The notes under the pieces were generated by a model that ran no database searches, was not told where the DNA came from, and worked only from the letters and a program-made list of their open reading frames with translations. Position numbers and translations under genes: made by a program. 64,000 nucleotides of DNA. Origin: Saprospiraceae bacterium. Its GTDB lineage: Bacteria; Bacteroidota; Bacteroidia; Chitinophagales; Saprospiraceae. Each line of letters begins with the position of its first letter. The stretch's first letter is position 1. This document shows positions 10,301 through 18,717 of this stretch, piece by piece. The DNA lies in NCBI GenBank assembly GCA_020629035.1, contig JAHDEC010000011.1, positions 55,385 to 119,384 of the forward strand, read 5' to 3'.

Positions 10301-10405
10301 TATTTCACGCCAAGAAACAGCTCCATCCAGAAACTGTTCAACTTGTGCTTTTGCGTCAGAAAAACTAATGAGAAGAATTAAAACTAGCAGCGAAATATTT
10401 TTCAT
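7328..10405 (-). CDS. secreted Asp-box (BNR/VPS10-like) beta-propeller protein
   Basis: 1025 residues with a signal peptide (about 1-20). At least eleven Asp-box motifs of the type S-x-D-x-G-x-x-W/F (such as 'KTEDGGRSW', 'KSVDAGKTW', 'RSEDAGKTW', 'YTKDGGQHW') are spread over residues 60-720 and predict one or two large propellers of the sortilin/VPS10-like kind; many relatives are labelled 'glycosyl hydrolase' without biochemical proof. Residues from about 770 form a beta-sandwich-like section, then helices with coiled-coil character. Probably exported to periplasm or surface. I see no catalytic sialidase arginine triad, so enzymatic activity should not be assumed. Convergent with the CotH gene, overlapping by 4 bp. 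Confidence 0.85.
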   Translation of the reverse strand: MKNISLLVLILLISFSDAKAQVEQFLDGAVSWREIGPYRGGRSCAVTGVSGKPNLYYFGATGGGVWKTEDGGRSWENLSDGFFGGSIGSIAVAASDPNVIYAGGGEKTVRGNVSSGYGMWKSVDAGKTWVSIGLDQSRHISRIRIHPDNPSILWVAAMGNLYKDNEQRGVFKSIDGGKTWKKVLFANAGAGAVDLTLDPNNPRILYASTWKVRRNPYSLSSGGEGSALWKSTDAGESWTNISTNEGLPEGVWGISGVTVSPANSDRVWALIENDKGGLYRSEDAGKTWKKINESRSLRQRAWYYTRLYADPDDEEVVYVLNVNYHKSKDGGKSFTSARAPHGDHHDLWIAPENPNRMIIGDDGGAQVTYDGGETWSTYHNQPTAQFYRVTTDNHFPYRIYTAQQDNSTIRISHRSSGRSITDKHWESTAGGESAHIAVDPTNNDIVYGGSYGGYLTRLDHQTGFNRAINVWPDNPMGYGAEGMKYRFQWNFPIFFSKHNPKKLYTCSNHLHMTTDEGQSWSIISPDLTTNDSDKMVSSGGPITQDNTGVEYYCTIFAAQESPLKEGLIWVGTDDGLVHYTKDGGQHWQNITPKNIPSGLMINCIEPSPYDEASCYLAATGYKNGDFKPYFLKTDNYGKSWKLINQGIHNEHFTRAIRVDQSTEGILYGGTETGMYISYNDGSSWEALQLNLPIVPITDLAVKDNHLIAATQGRGLWMIDDLSAIKQAKEINTNTKTHLYKPADTYRMKGSQQKETKGAGTNHAAGVMTHFYLKNYDNKKDTIRLIYTSENGDTLRQYSNIAEKENEKLKLEAGPNRFNWDLREAPAHKFEGMILWWGSMNGPKVLPGKYLVHLDANGDVQTQTFNILGDPRVSYSSEELQAANAFIHEINNKVSESHKAIENIRTLKKKMANFSKSYDSEVLKTKIQAIDSSLTAIEKELYQTKNQSRQDPLNFPIKLTNKLAHINSLMQISDAPPTDQMIEVKKELVTKIDEQLAKYEAILQTDIKELNQLILEEVTEFIKVGP

Positions 10406-10495
10406 ATGATTCAGTCAGAAAGTTAAATGAATAGTGGAATTCAACGGTATTGGAAGAAGTAATCGAAGATTGTAATGGTGTTTAACTTGATAAAC

Positions 10496-11293
10496 TTACA
10501 ATTTACTCATTATTTGATTTGGATTCTCTAAGATAGATTTTGTTATTTGGTAGTGTTCTGTATCCTTGTAATCTACTTTAGTTACTTTATTTTCAGCAAA
10601 GTAAAATACTTCGGAATCTGGTACCGACATGAAAATAGGAGAGTGGGTAGCAATGATAAAATGAGAACCAGTAGATTTCACTTTTTCTAAAATGAGTGAC
10701 AACAAACTTAACTGACGAGTAGGAGATAAGGCAGCTTCGGGTTCATCGATTAAATACAATCCTTTTCCCGTAATCCGAGCTGTAAAAAACTTCAAAAAAC
10801 CTTCTCCATGTGACATGGCTTCAAGGTCTTTTGAATATCGTTTTATGTAATTATTTTTTTCTCCTTCTATAGCTCCTAAAGCTAACTTTATATCACCTCC
10901 AGTAAAACTTTCTTTAATCTCTTCTATTTCCTTGTCAAGGGCTTTGATTTCATTCTTTATATGCCGGGCAAAACCAATAAAATCTTCGGCACGAACAAAG
11001 AAGCCATGATGTGTTTTTTCTTTATATCGAATACTTAGGTAGTTGGCTAATTCATTAGCAGCTTTAAGTGATTCGTCATCTTCTAATCGCAAACTACCAG
11101 CTAAAGGCACGCCTGTATATGCTGCAATACCTTCGAGAATGGTAGATTTACCACTACCATTCTCACCTACGAAGAAACTAATGTTTTTCTCAAAACTGAG
11201 CTCTTCAAATTCTTTAATTAGCGGAAGCGTCCAAGGAAAAGCATCTTGCTTATCTTCTGGATAATTCCTTAAGCGAACACTCGATATAATCAT
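10496..11293 (-). CDS. AAA/ABC-type predicted ATPase (COG3910-like)
   Basis: 265 residues. Walker A GENGSGKST at 43-51, a Ser-His-Gly-Glu signature-like stretch near 161, Walker B LYLIDEPE at 179-186, and an H-loop ATHSP near 215. The whole matches the stand-alone RecF/SMC-like ATPases of COG3910, with a short helical insertion between the two nucleotide-binding halves. Cytoplasmic; biological role unknown. Last gene of a unit with two small membrane proteins (gaps of 15 and 10 nt), though a functional link is unproven. Confidence 0.85.
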   Translation of the reverse strand: MIISSVRLRNYPEDKQDAFPWTLPLIKEFEELSFEKNISFFVGENGSGKSTILEGIAAYTGVPLAGSLRLEDDESLKAANELANYLSIRYKEKTHHGFFVRAEDFIGFARHIKNEIKALDKEIEEIKESFTGGDIKLALGAIEGEKNNYIKRYSKDLEAMSHGEGFLKFFTARITGKGLYLIDEPEAALSPTRQLSLLSLILEKVKSTGSHFIIATHSPIFMSVPDSEVFYFAENKVTKVDYKDTEHYQITKSILENPNQIMSKL

Positions 11294-11308
11294 TAATTAT
11301 ACAGGAAA

Positions 11309-11557
11309 TTACATTCCACCCATCACAGTGGCAAGGACATTTAACACAATTCCTACACCCATTCCAATTAAGGCAGCATAGCAAGCAGTTTGTGCTTTTT
11401 TAGGATACTTGTCCTTGTTTACAAAGTATAGGATTGCTCCGGCAAGAGGAATACAGAATGCTAATATTTGAAAGCCTACTTCCAGCTTATCTTCACCTGG
11501 GCCAAGATTGTTATTATCATCGTTTTGGTCTAAAATTTCATCTTTAATGTCCGTCAT
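11309..11557 (-). CDS. small two-helix membrane protein
   Basis: 82 residues: an acidic, Asn/Asp-rich N-terminal tail (about 1-24), a hydrophobic segment at about 28-46, a short basic loop KDKYPKK, and a second hydrophobic segment at about 57-80 ending in glycine. No family assigned. Lies between the DUF2085 gene and the ATPase gene in the same orientation, with 10- and 15-nt gaps. Confidence 0.7.
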   Translation of the reverse strand: MTDIKDEILDQNDDNNNLGPGEDKLEVGFQILAFCIPLAGAILYFVNKDKYPKKAQTACYAALIGMGVGIVLNVLATVMGGM

Positions 11558-11567
11558 AATTAGTAGT

Positions 11568-11909
11568 TTATTTGATATAATTTAAAATCATTTCACCGAT
11601 ACCATCTCCGATTAAAGAAACTAACGACATTGAACCTACTCCAGCAATAATTCCTGTAATAAAACGTAAAGGATTATTACTCTCCCATTTAGTATATGCC
11701 TGAATAAAGCCATCTAGATAGGCAGGAATAATCAATAGAAGTGTCCACAATGGAGAAATATAAATAGTATTAAAAACAAAGAAAGGTAGTACAAGATAGC
11801 CAACGTGAATACCAGTGCATCTGGAACAAACAGGAAATTGTTTGCCTCGATAAAAGAATGACCTTTCTGGCATCCTATGACATGATACAAGACGAATTCT
11901 CTTCATCAT
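11568..11909 (-). CDS. DUF2085 membrane protein
   Basis: 113 residues. The N-terminus carries the DUF2085 signature: 'CHRMPERSF' followed by 'FPVCSRCTGI', that is conserved Cys-His and a CxxC, then three hydrophobic segments (about 37-55, 58-73 and 85-110). Members are small inner-membrane proteins with a possible metal site and unknown function. Two adjacent ATGs (11909 and 11906) are both possible starts. First of three minus-strand genes with the ATPase. Confidence 0.8.
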   Translation of the reverse strand: MMKRIRLVSCHRMPERSFFYRGKQFPVCSRCTGIHVGYLVLPFFVFNTIYISPLWTLLLIIPAYLDGFIQAYTKWESNNPLRFITGIIAGVGSMSLVSLIGDGIGEMILNYIK

Positions 11910-11934
11910 TTGAATATCGATTTGAGTAAGTTGG

Positions 11935-11983
11935 TTAGCTTAAATATAACAATATTGTCGTATTAATTTACATAATAAGCTAA
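11935..11983. repeat. inverted repeat in the promoter region of the DUF2085 unit
   Basis: Perfect 8-bp arms TTAGCTTA (11935-11942) and TAAGCTAA (11976-11983) enclose a second, perfect 10-bp palindrome ACAATATTGT at 11949-11958. It lies between the end of the MFS gene and the start of the DUF2085 gene (both minus strand). It could be an operator or a weak terminator; there is no T tract, so I do not call a terminator. Confidence 0.3.
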
Positions 11984-11994
11984 ATCATCCAAGT

Positions 11995-13218
11995 TTACTG
12001 ATAGTCTACTTTTTCGTTCTTAAAGAAGATTAAAAACAACACTAAAACGACTCCAGCAAAGAGGGCTGGCCATAGCCAAATCGCTTCCCAACTATGTAAG
12101 TCATTCCCGATAATATTATTGTCAGTAATTTTTCCAGCAACATAAAAACCTACGAGCATACCTACTCCATAAGTAGCTAATGTGATTAATCCTTGAGCTG
12201 CACTCTTAACATGTTCTCCCGCTTTAGAATCAGTATATATTTGACCCGAAACAAAAAAGAAATCATAACATATACCATGCAAGGCAATGCCTATAATCAA
12301 CATAAAACTCATTTCTCCAGCATCACCAAAAGCAAAGAGCACGTAACGTAAAACCCAGGCTGCCATTCCGATTAGTAGCGTCCACTTAATCCCAAACCGC
12401 TTAAAAAAGAGAGGTAAAACAAGCATAAACAACACCTCAGATATTTGCCCAATGGTCATTTTACCGGTTGGTTTTTCCATACCCACTTCCACCAAAAACG
12501 GATTAGCTTGTGAATAGTAAAAAGCCAATGGAATACAAATTAAAATAGAGGATATAAAGAAGACTAAAAAGTTTTTGTTCTTTAAAAGTTTCAATGCATC
12601 CAGACCTAATATGTTAGAGATACTGGGGTTTGAAGCAGTATTTTTTGGCGGAGTTTTAGGTAATGTAAAACTTAAAAACCCAAGGATTACAGAAGCTATG
12701 GCCACCATTAAAAACGTGTTTTTTAATAATCCTTCAGCAATCGATTCCTGAGAGTCCCAGTAGAACAAATAACTAATAACTAAACCTGCTGCAATCCATC
12801 CAATTGTACCCCATAAGCGTATGAAGGAAAACTCAGTTGTTGGATCTTTCATTTGATTAAAAGACACCGAATTTACGAGTGCCAAGGTCGGCATGTATAC
12901 AATCATGTATCCTAAAACGAGTGGATAAAAAGCGCTAAAACTAGATGAGGTGAACATAAAATACATAAGAACAGCACCGATTAAATGTAACACTCCCAGA
13001 ATCTTTTCAGCATTAAAATATCGGTCTGCGATTAAGCCAATAATAAAAGGGGCTATAATGGCTCCCCAAGATTGAGTAGAATAAGCTTGACCTATCTGAC
13101 CACCATCTGCTCCAAGCGTTGAGCCCAAAAAAGTACCCATGGTAACAAACCATCCGCCCCAGATAAAAAACTCCAGAAACATCATAATACTCAGCTGGGT
13201 TTTAATCATATTTTTCAT
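11995..13218 (-). CDS. MFS transporter, nucleoside:H+ symporter (NupG-like) family
   Basis: 407 residues, about twelve hydrophobic segments. The start 'MKNMIKTQLSIMMFLEFFIWGGWFV' region and the following 'GTFLG' are characteristic of NupG/XapB-type permeases, as found widely in Bacteroidota and Planctomycetes next to sugar-catabolic genes. It starts 10 nt after the stop of the large DUF1080 lipoprotein, so the pair is probably one operon. A sugar or glycoside import role fits that context better than nucleosides, but the substrate cannot be read from the sequence. Confidence 0.82.
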   Translation of the reverse strand: MKNMIKTQLSIMMFLEFFIWGGWFVTMGTFLGSTLGADGGQIGQAYSTQSWGAIIAPFIIGLIADRYFNAEKILGVLHLIGAVLMYFMFTSSSFSAFYPLVLGYMIVYMPTLALVNSVSFNQMKDPTTEFSFIRLWGTIGWIAAGLVISYLFYWDSQESIAEGLLKNTFLMVAIASVILGFLSFTLPKTPPKNTASNPSISNILGLDALKLLKNKNFLVFFISSILICIPLAFYYSQANPFLVEVGMEKPTGKMTIGQISEVLFMLVLPLFFKRFGIKWTLLIGMAAWVLRYVLFAFGDAGEMSFMLIIGIALHGICYDFFFVSGQIYTDSKAGEHVKSAAQGLITLATYGVGMLVGFYVAGKITDNNIIGNDLHSWEAIWLWPALFAGVVLVLFLIFFKNEKVDYQ

Positions 13219-13228
13219 AAGATGATGT

Positions 13229-16200
13229 TTAAAGCTCTTTAATCTTTATATTTCTATACCACACTTTGTCACTATGATCTTGTAGTGAAATATGACCTTT
13301 TTTATATTGTCCAAAGTGCTTCATGGTTTTAAATTTACTATCTGCAATCATGGCTTCCCACTCGTCCGTAAACATTTCGAATTCGACGACCTTTAAGCCA
13401 TTTAACCAGAATTCTACCTCTCCATTTAGCGATTTTATTCTTACTTGATTCCATGAACCTGCAGGTAAAGATGCTGGGTATTTACTCTCGATCATGTCGT
13501 ATAAATCACCGGCTCTGTGTGTCACGTATTTAGTGTCAGGATGACAAACATTATCCAGAACCTGCATCTCTGGTCCTGATTCCCAAACATAGTTTACAGA
13601 ATCACTTTCTAGGACATTAAACATAATACCAGAGTTGCCACAATTATTGATTTTCCACTCGCAAGTAAATTCAAAATTTTCATATTGTTTTTGAGTAATT
13701 AAGTCACCTCCGTCTTCTGCACGCCATTGTCCTTTTTCATTTTGTTTGGCATTTAGGTGAATCGCCCCATCATCGATAATCCAGCTTTTTCCAATGCTTT
13801 GTTTTTTCATATTGCGGAAGTGTTCCAGACTTTGCCCATCAAATAACAATTCCCATCCATCGGCCTTTTCAGCGGCAGTTAAGCCATTCGTTATCCATGG
13901 CATTCGTTCTTCGGCCACAAATCCAGGCTTATTTTTTGGTATTTTATTCATGGTATACCAAGCCTCATTAGACCATAATTGCTTACCATCTCGGGATATG
14001 AAGTTTTTATCTAGATGAACATAAATCATGTGGTCTTCCTTCATTCCATCAAGTTCTAGGAATACTTTTTTGCCATCTTTTGAAACATGAGTACTTTTTA
14101 TATTGAGTATTTTCTCATCAAGCTTTGGTCCACCATATTCTTTGGTTGGTTTATAGTACCATTGTTTTACAGAGAATTCCGCGGGATCCCATCCATCATT
14201 AGCTTGTAAGGCTTCTGTAAAAGTAATTTCCACTCCATTAGATCGTGCACTAACAGACAGCATTTCGAAAGTTGACTTTTCATTAAAAGAGGCTCTTTGT
14301 AAACCATACCACAAAGTATTATTATGCTGCCAGTTTCCGTTATTGCCAATGCCGCCAATGTATAAATCACCATCCGGGCCCCAAACCAACCGATTTACAC
14401 CCGCTTCAATTCCTTGCATAAATCTGAAAACGCAACCTTGTAATTGTCCTTCAACTTCTTCTACAAAAACCCGCTTAACACCACCATGAGTTACTTCACC
14501 ATGTATCATCTGACCCATATATGGTCCAATGTTGAGATACGATGGAGTAGAAGGCGAATTGCCAATTTCGTTTTGTGGCAACCAAACTACAGGCTTTTGT
14601 TCCACCTTAGTATCTAAGCCTTCATAATTGACAGTTTTAGATCCGTACCACGCATCTTTTTTTACATGGACAATTTTGGATGCCGGTAACCAGTCTCCCT
14701 GATTATCTGCAATAAATAATTCATTTTTATAGCCTTTGCCAATGCCGTTTGGAGTACGTAAACCATTGGAAATTATTTCATATTCACCTGTTTTAGGGTC
14801 GATTTTTATGCAACTACCACGATCCAAAGGTTGGTTAAGTGAGCTTGCTCCTCCTGGCTGGATACCCGTGGCAAGATTTAAATATAAATAACCACCTTTC
14901 TCTTCTAAGCCAAAGGTGAATTCATGAAAATTCGAGGTAACTTCCCAAGTATTACAAACTGTTTGGTATTCGTCTATTATTTCGTCATTGTTTAGGTCAA
15001 CCAGTTTAGTTAATTCGTGTTTTTGGCATACATAAATATCATCTCCAATTACTTTTAAACCCAAAGGCTCAGCCAATCCACTTGCTATTTTTTTAACGCC
15101 TATGTTTTCAGGATTTTCTGCTTTTATGTTGTCTAGTATGTAAACGGCTCCTATAGGGTCCCAAGTTGAAATAACCAAACGACCATCAGGTAAAAAGTCC
15201 ATTCCGCCCACTTTAGGAGTAAACTCTTCCGGTCTTGCCTGATGCAAATCAAAACTTGGGTGCATGCCTGCTAATGGGTTTTTGTCACCAGGAATGTTCC
15301 TACTAGAAGCCATAGGTAATGAATGTCCTATGATTCTTTCGCGCTCGTTTATGTTATGCGACAGCATTTCGGAGGGAACGGTTATCCAAAAAGCATCATC
15401 TGGACGCTTGATGTTAAAAGATAAAAAGCGTCCTCCACCAGCATCAAAAAATTGGATTTTAACCTTGTGAAAGCCTTTGGCTAATTGGACTGCATTTTCT
15501 TTCATACTGATACCATGCAATCCATCATGATTGACAATTTCTTTATCATCTATCCACAATATTGAACCATCATCACTCCACATTCTGAACGTGTATAAAC
15601 CATCTTTTTCAATTTCAAGATATCCATCTGCATACAATCCAAATGGGGGAAAAACATCGCCAAATCTACCATCATCAATATTGCCTAATTCTGGCATAAC
15701 ACCTCCCATTACTGTTTTATATTTTAATAAACTAGGAGGTAGTTTTTTGCTGTTTTTAGGAATGTCATGAATAGAGACAATTAAGCCAGGCAACAAATCT
15801 TCAGTATCTACTTCCGTGGCTGGTAACATTTCTGTAGATAAATCAGTTTGTACTACCTCATTACTTACCGCAGGATCAGCCAAACTGAGAATATAATCCA
15901 CCATCTGACTGATATCAGAGTCGGCCATCTCAGGATGTGCATTCATAATGTCTTTACCCCAAACTCCTGTACCACCGTTTTTAATTTTTGCTATTAAATA
16001 GTTTTTATTGTCTTGATTGTCAGCATATTTTTCTGCCACAGAAAGATAGGCTGGTCCAATAGTTTTTACATTTTTATTATGGCAAGTTTTGCAGTCATTT
16101 TTTGCGATAAGCCGTGCACCTAAATGTGGAACACTTGCTTCGGCTAATTCAGCATCAATAGAATTAGGGTCTGGGATGCTTGGCTTTCCAAACTGTGTGC

Positions 16201-16894
16201 TCAGCTTTGTCACCCCATTGTTTAATGCCAATGTTGCTTTAATGGATAAAACTTCTGAGTCTCCTTTAGTTTGTTTTGATTCAAGATAATTTAGCAATTC
16301 ACCATCTGTTTCAATATGTTGTTTAACAATGATAGAATTTAAATCAATGGCACGATGTACCGTAAAATCACCTGCATTACTTACTTCAAAGGTTTGGAGC
16401 AAGATAGGTGAGCCACCTTCCGATTGGCTGTAATCTATAAATTCTGAACAATGCACTACATGATCTCCTGACTTCAATTGATGAAGTAGACTAACCCCAT
16501 TTTTTTCAAAACGATGTCCTAGGTACTGATAGTTTGCCTCGACTTTTTTGCCATCTTTCTGCAGACTCCATTTATTTTCTGCTGTATTTTGAAAATATAT
16601 TGGTCCATAGGCGGTGGGTTGTGGTCCATGCACCATATCATATACCGCTCCCTCAAAGTTGACGCCTCCTTTCCAAGCTTTATAAGGTGAACCAGTACTC
16701 GTATGATAGGCAATCCAAAAATCATCGGCCAAGGCTATGGTTAGAATCCTAGGGTTCTTATCCAACACCGAACGAAAGACCCAAGGGTCTAAGGGGCGAT
16801 CTGTTTGGCTTATTTCTTTTTCTGTAGAACAAGAGATAATTATTAAACTCACAAGTGCGCCAAAGACGATAAGTTTCAAGGTATTATTCAGCAT
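13229..16894 (-). CDS. multidomain lipoprotein: cytochrome c, PA14, propeller, DUF1080
   Basis: 1221 residues from ATG 16894 (MLNNTLKLIV), chosen because it gives a lipoprotein signal ending at Cys22; an upstream ATG at 16951 would bury it. Order: N-terminal beta domain (about 35-240), a c-type heme site CKTCH at about 268-272 with a distal Met region, a PA14-like domain (about 400-500, with 'WSDDGSILWIDDKEIV'), a glucose/sorbosone-dehydrogenase-like propeller (about 560-860) and a C-terminal DUF1080 / 3-keto-disaccharide hydrolase domain (about 1015-1221, 'GWELLFDGQSL'). Established knowledge: DUF1080 members hydrolyse 3-keto-glucosides formed by oxidation. The fusion suggests periplasmic oxidation of a sugar with electrons passed to the heme, then cleavage, with uptake by the downstream MFS permease; this scheme is inference. 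Confidence 0.85.
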   Translation of the reverse strand: MLNNTLKLIVFGALVSLIIISCSTEKEISQTDRPLDPWVFRSVLDKNPRILTIALADDFWIAYHTSTGSPYKAWKGGVNFEGAVYDMVHGPQPTAYGPIYFQNTAENKWSLQKDGKKVEANYQYLGHRFEKNGVSLLHQLKSGDHVVHCSEFIDYSQSEGGSPILLQTFEVSNAGDFTVHRAIDLNSIIVKQHIETDGELLNYLESKQTKGDSEVLSIKATLALNNGVTKLSTQFGKPSIPDPNSIDAELAEASVPHLGARLIAKNDCKTCHNKNVKTIGPAYLSVAEKYADNQDNKNYLIAKIKNGGTGVWGKDIMNAHPEMADSDISQMVDYILSLADPAVSNEVVQTDLSTEMLPATEVDTEDLLPGLIVSIHDIPKNSKKLPPSLLKYKTVMGGVMPELGNIDDGRFGDVFPPFGLYADGYLEIEKDGLYTFRMWSDDGSILWIDDKEIVNHDGLHGISMKENAVQLAKGFHKVKIQFFDAGGGRFLSFNIKRPDDAFWITVPSEMLSHNINERERIIGHSLPMASSRNIPGDKNPLAGMHPSFDLHQARPEEFTPKVGGMDFLPDGRLVISTWDPIGAVYILDNIKAENPENIGVKKIASGLAEPLGLKVIGDDIYVCQKHELTKLVDLNNDEIIDEYQTVCNTWEVTSNFHEFTFGLEEKGGYLYLNLATGIQPGGASSLNQPLDRGSCIKIDPKTGEYEIISNGLRTPNGIGKGYKNELFIADNQGDWLPASKIVHVKKDAWYGSKTVNYEGLDTKVEQKPVVWLPQNEIGNSPSTPSYLNIGPYMGQMIHGEVTHGGVKRVFVEEVEGQLQGCVFRFMQGIEAGVNRLVWGPDGDLYIGGIGNNGNWQHNNTLWYGLQRASFNEKSTFEMLSVSARSNGVEITFTEALQANDGWDPAEFSVKQWYYKPTKEYGGPKLDEKILNIKSTHVSKDGKKVFLELDGMKEDHMIYVHLDKNFISRDGKQLWSNEAWYTMNKIPKNKPGFVAEERMPWITNGLTAAEKADGWELLFDGQSLEHFRNMKKQSIGKSWIIDDGAIHLNAKQNEKGQWRAEDGGDLITQKQYENFEFTCEWKINNCGNSGIMFNVLESDSVNYVWESGPEMQVLDNVCHPDTKYVTHRAGDLYDMIESKYPASLPAGSWNQVRIKSLNGEVEFWLNGLKVVEFEMFTDEWEAMIADSKFKTMKHFGQYKKGHISLQDHSDKVWYRNIKIKEL

Positions 16895-17053
16895 GTTGGT
16901 TGTGTAGTTTTGGTTTTTTGCCAATGTCATTGGCCGAAAAATGTATAGCACAAAGTATTAATTTGTGGGCAAATAAAAGGGATTGATACGGTGTTTCTTT
17001 TAAGTTTTAGAATATAATATGGTGAGAATATTATTTTTAATGTTGAGCATTTT

Positions 17054-17061
17054 TAAATTTG
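17054..17061 (+). promoter_or_regulatory. possible -7 element of the SRPBCC gene
   Basis: TAAATTTG matches the Bacteroidota -7 consensus TAnnTTTG, 37 nt before the ATG at 17098. No good TTTG is found about 19-20 nt upstream, so the call is weak. Confidence 0.35.
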
Positions 17062-17097
17062 CTGATAAGCTTAGCTTAAGCACACAAAATATCTATT

Positions 17098-17628
17098 ATG
17101 AAAATCGGAAAATTAATTGCCACCGTATTATTATTGATTCTCTTAGCCTATCTGGTGACTTGTGCATTGGGCCCCAAGGATTTGAACGTTGAAAGAAGCA
17201 TAAAAATAGAGGCTGCATCCAGTGAAATTTACCCTTTAGTAAATAATCTCAAAAATTGGGAAAAATGGTCCTCTTGGTATGAAAAAGAACCAACGATGAA
17301 ACTAAGTTATGGAGATAAAACAGAAGGCAAAGGTTCGATTTACGCTTGGGATGGTGAAAATAGTGGTAAAGGAAGTTTAGAGATTTTGGAAGCTGTATCG
17401 AACAAGCAAATAAAAACGAAATTGAAGTTTGATGGGTTCGATGGTGCAAGCTATGGGCAATGGGATTTCAATGAATCAGGAAACCAAACTGAAGTCATTT
17501 GGGGAATGAAAGGCGATGATTTGCCATTTATGCTGAGAGGCATGATGTTAGTGATGAACCAGAAAACTAAAATGGTGGCAGATTTTGATAGAGGTTTAGC
17601 AAACCTTAAAAAACTTGTGGAAGGTTAG
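17098..17628 (+). CDS. SRPBCC (START/polyketide-cyclase-like) protein
   Basis: 176 residues. One N-terminal hydrophobic segment (about 5-24) then an SRPBCC fold: 'NVERSIKIEAASSEIYPLVNNLKNWEKWSSWYEKEP', the typical first strand and 'W..W' helix region of polyketide-cyclase/dehydrase-like proteins, glycine-rich central strands, and a long C-terminal helix from about 145. Such proteins bind small hydrophobic ligands; the ligand is unknown. Stands alone, 57 nt before pabB on the same strand. Confidence 0.82.
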   Translation: MKIGKLIATVLLLILLAYLVTCALGPKDLNVERSIKIEAASSEIYPLVNNLKNWEKWSSWYEKEPTMKLSYGDKTEGKGSIYAWDGENSGKGSLEILEAVSNKQIKTKLKFDGFDGASYGQWDFNESGNQTEVIWGMKGDDLPFMLRGMMLVMNQKTKMVADFDRGLANLKKLVEG

Positions 17629-17685
17629 ACCAATAATTAGGATAGCAGCGAACTAATTTTCTTGCTTTTCTATTATGTAATTGTA

Positions 17686-18717
17686 TTGAATAAGAAAGCA
17701 GAAATAGCAAAGAAGCTCAATCACTGGGGAACAAGTAAGACACCTTTTTTCTTTATCATTGATTTTGAATGTAAACAACCGATTCTCTTTAAATTGGATG
17801 AGGCGCCTGAGTATATTTTTTACAACATTGGCCAACAAAAAAAGCTCCCAATAAGTGACTATAGCCCATCGAACAGCGAGGCAAATTTTAGTTTAATTGA
17901 AAAAGCGACATTCAGCAAAGCTTTTAATAAAGTCCAACAAGAAATTTATTTGGGTAATAGCTATCTCACTAATCTGAGTTTCCCCCACAAGCAAAGTAGC
18001 AACATTGATTTAAAAGGGCTTTTTCAATCAGCAAATGCTCCATATAAATTACTGATTGAAGACCAGTGTCTTGTATTCTCTCCCGAACCTTTTATAAAAA
18101 TTCATGACCATCAAATCATGAGTTTCCCCATGAAAGGAACCATCGATGCAAGGATACCCGATGCGGCGAATTTACTTATGGAAAATAAAAAAGAGCAGGC
18201 TGAGCATGCAACTATTGTAGATCTAATTCGCAATGATTTATCTATCGTAGCTAAAAATGTGCGAGTAGAATCCTTTAGATATTTAGAATACATTGGTTCT
18301 GCTAAGGGAGGACTGCTACAAACCAGCAGTAAAATTGTTGGAGATTTGGTTCAGAATTATGAGCAAAACATTGGAAGTATCTTAATGAAACTTTTACCAG
18401 CTGGAAGTATTTCGGGAGCGCCTAAACAGAAAACAGTACAAATTATAGAGCAGGCAGAAGAAAGACCTAGAAATTATTATACTGGAGTCTTTGGATACTT
18501 CGATGGGCGAGAATTACAATCTTCAGTAATGATTAGATGCATACAGAAACACGAAGGAAGTTTTTACTATCACAGTGGAGGAGGTATCACTTCTCAAAGT
18601 AACTTAGCGGATGAATATCAAGAATTAGCACAAAAAATTTATGTCCCAATTTATAGAGACAATCAGATTTCAAAAGGGGAAAGCACAACATGTAGCATAT
18701 CACCAACAACGGTTTGA
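17686..18717 (+). CDS. pabB: aminodeoxychorismate synthase component I
   Basis: Chorismate-binding enzyme, about 343 residues from TTG 17686 (LNKKAEIAKKL); an earlier TTG at 17662 is possible but the family alignment I know begins at the later one. Converts chorismate and ammonia to 4-amino-4-deoxychorismate for folate. Visible motifs: 'GNSYLTNLSFP' early, 'FPMKGTIDA', 'IVDLIRNDLS', 'LLPAGSISGAPKQKT' and the C-terminal 'GGGITSQSNLADEY'. These also occur in TrpE and MenF, but the short form directly followed by a class IV lyase fits PabB. No glutaminase partner (PabA) is in the window. The reading frame runs 77 bp into pabC, giving a C-terminal tail of about 20 residues that looks unlike the family. 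Confidence 0.88.
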   Translation: MNKKAEIAKKLNHWGTSKTPFFFIIDFECKQPILFKLDEAPEYIFYNIGQQKKLPISDYSPSNSEANFSLIEKATFSKAFNKVQQEIYLGNSYLTNLSFPHKQSSNIDLKGLFQSANAPYKLLIEDQCLVFSPEPFIKIHDHQIMSFPMKGTIDARIPDAANLLMENKKEQAEHATIVDLIRNDLSIVAKNVRVESFRYLEYIGSAKGGLLQTSSKIVGDLVQNYEQNIGSILMKLLPAGSISGAPKQKTVQIIEQAEERPRNYYTGVFGYFDGRELQSSVMIRCIQKHEGSFYYHSGGGITSQSNLADEYQELAQKIYVPIYRDNQISKGESTTCSISPTTV

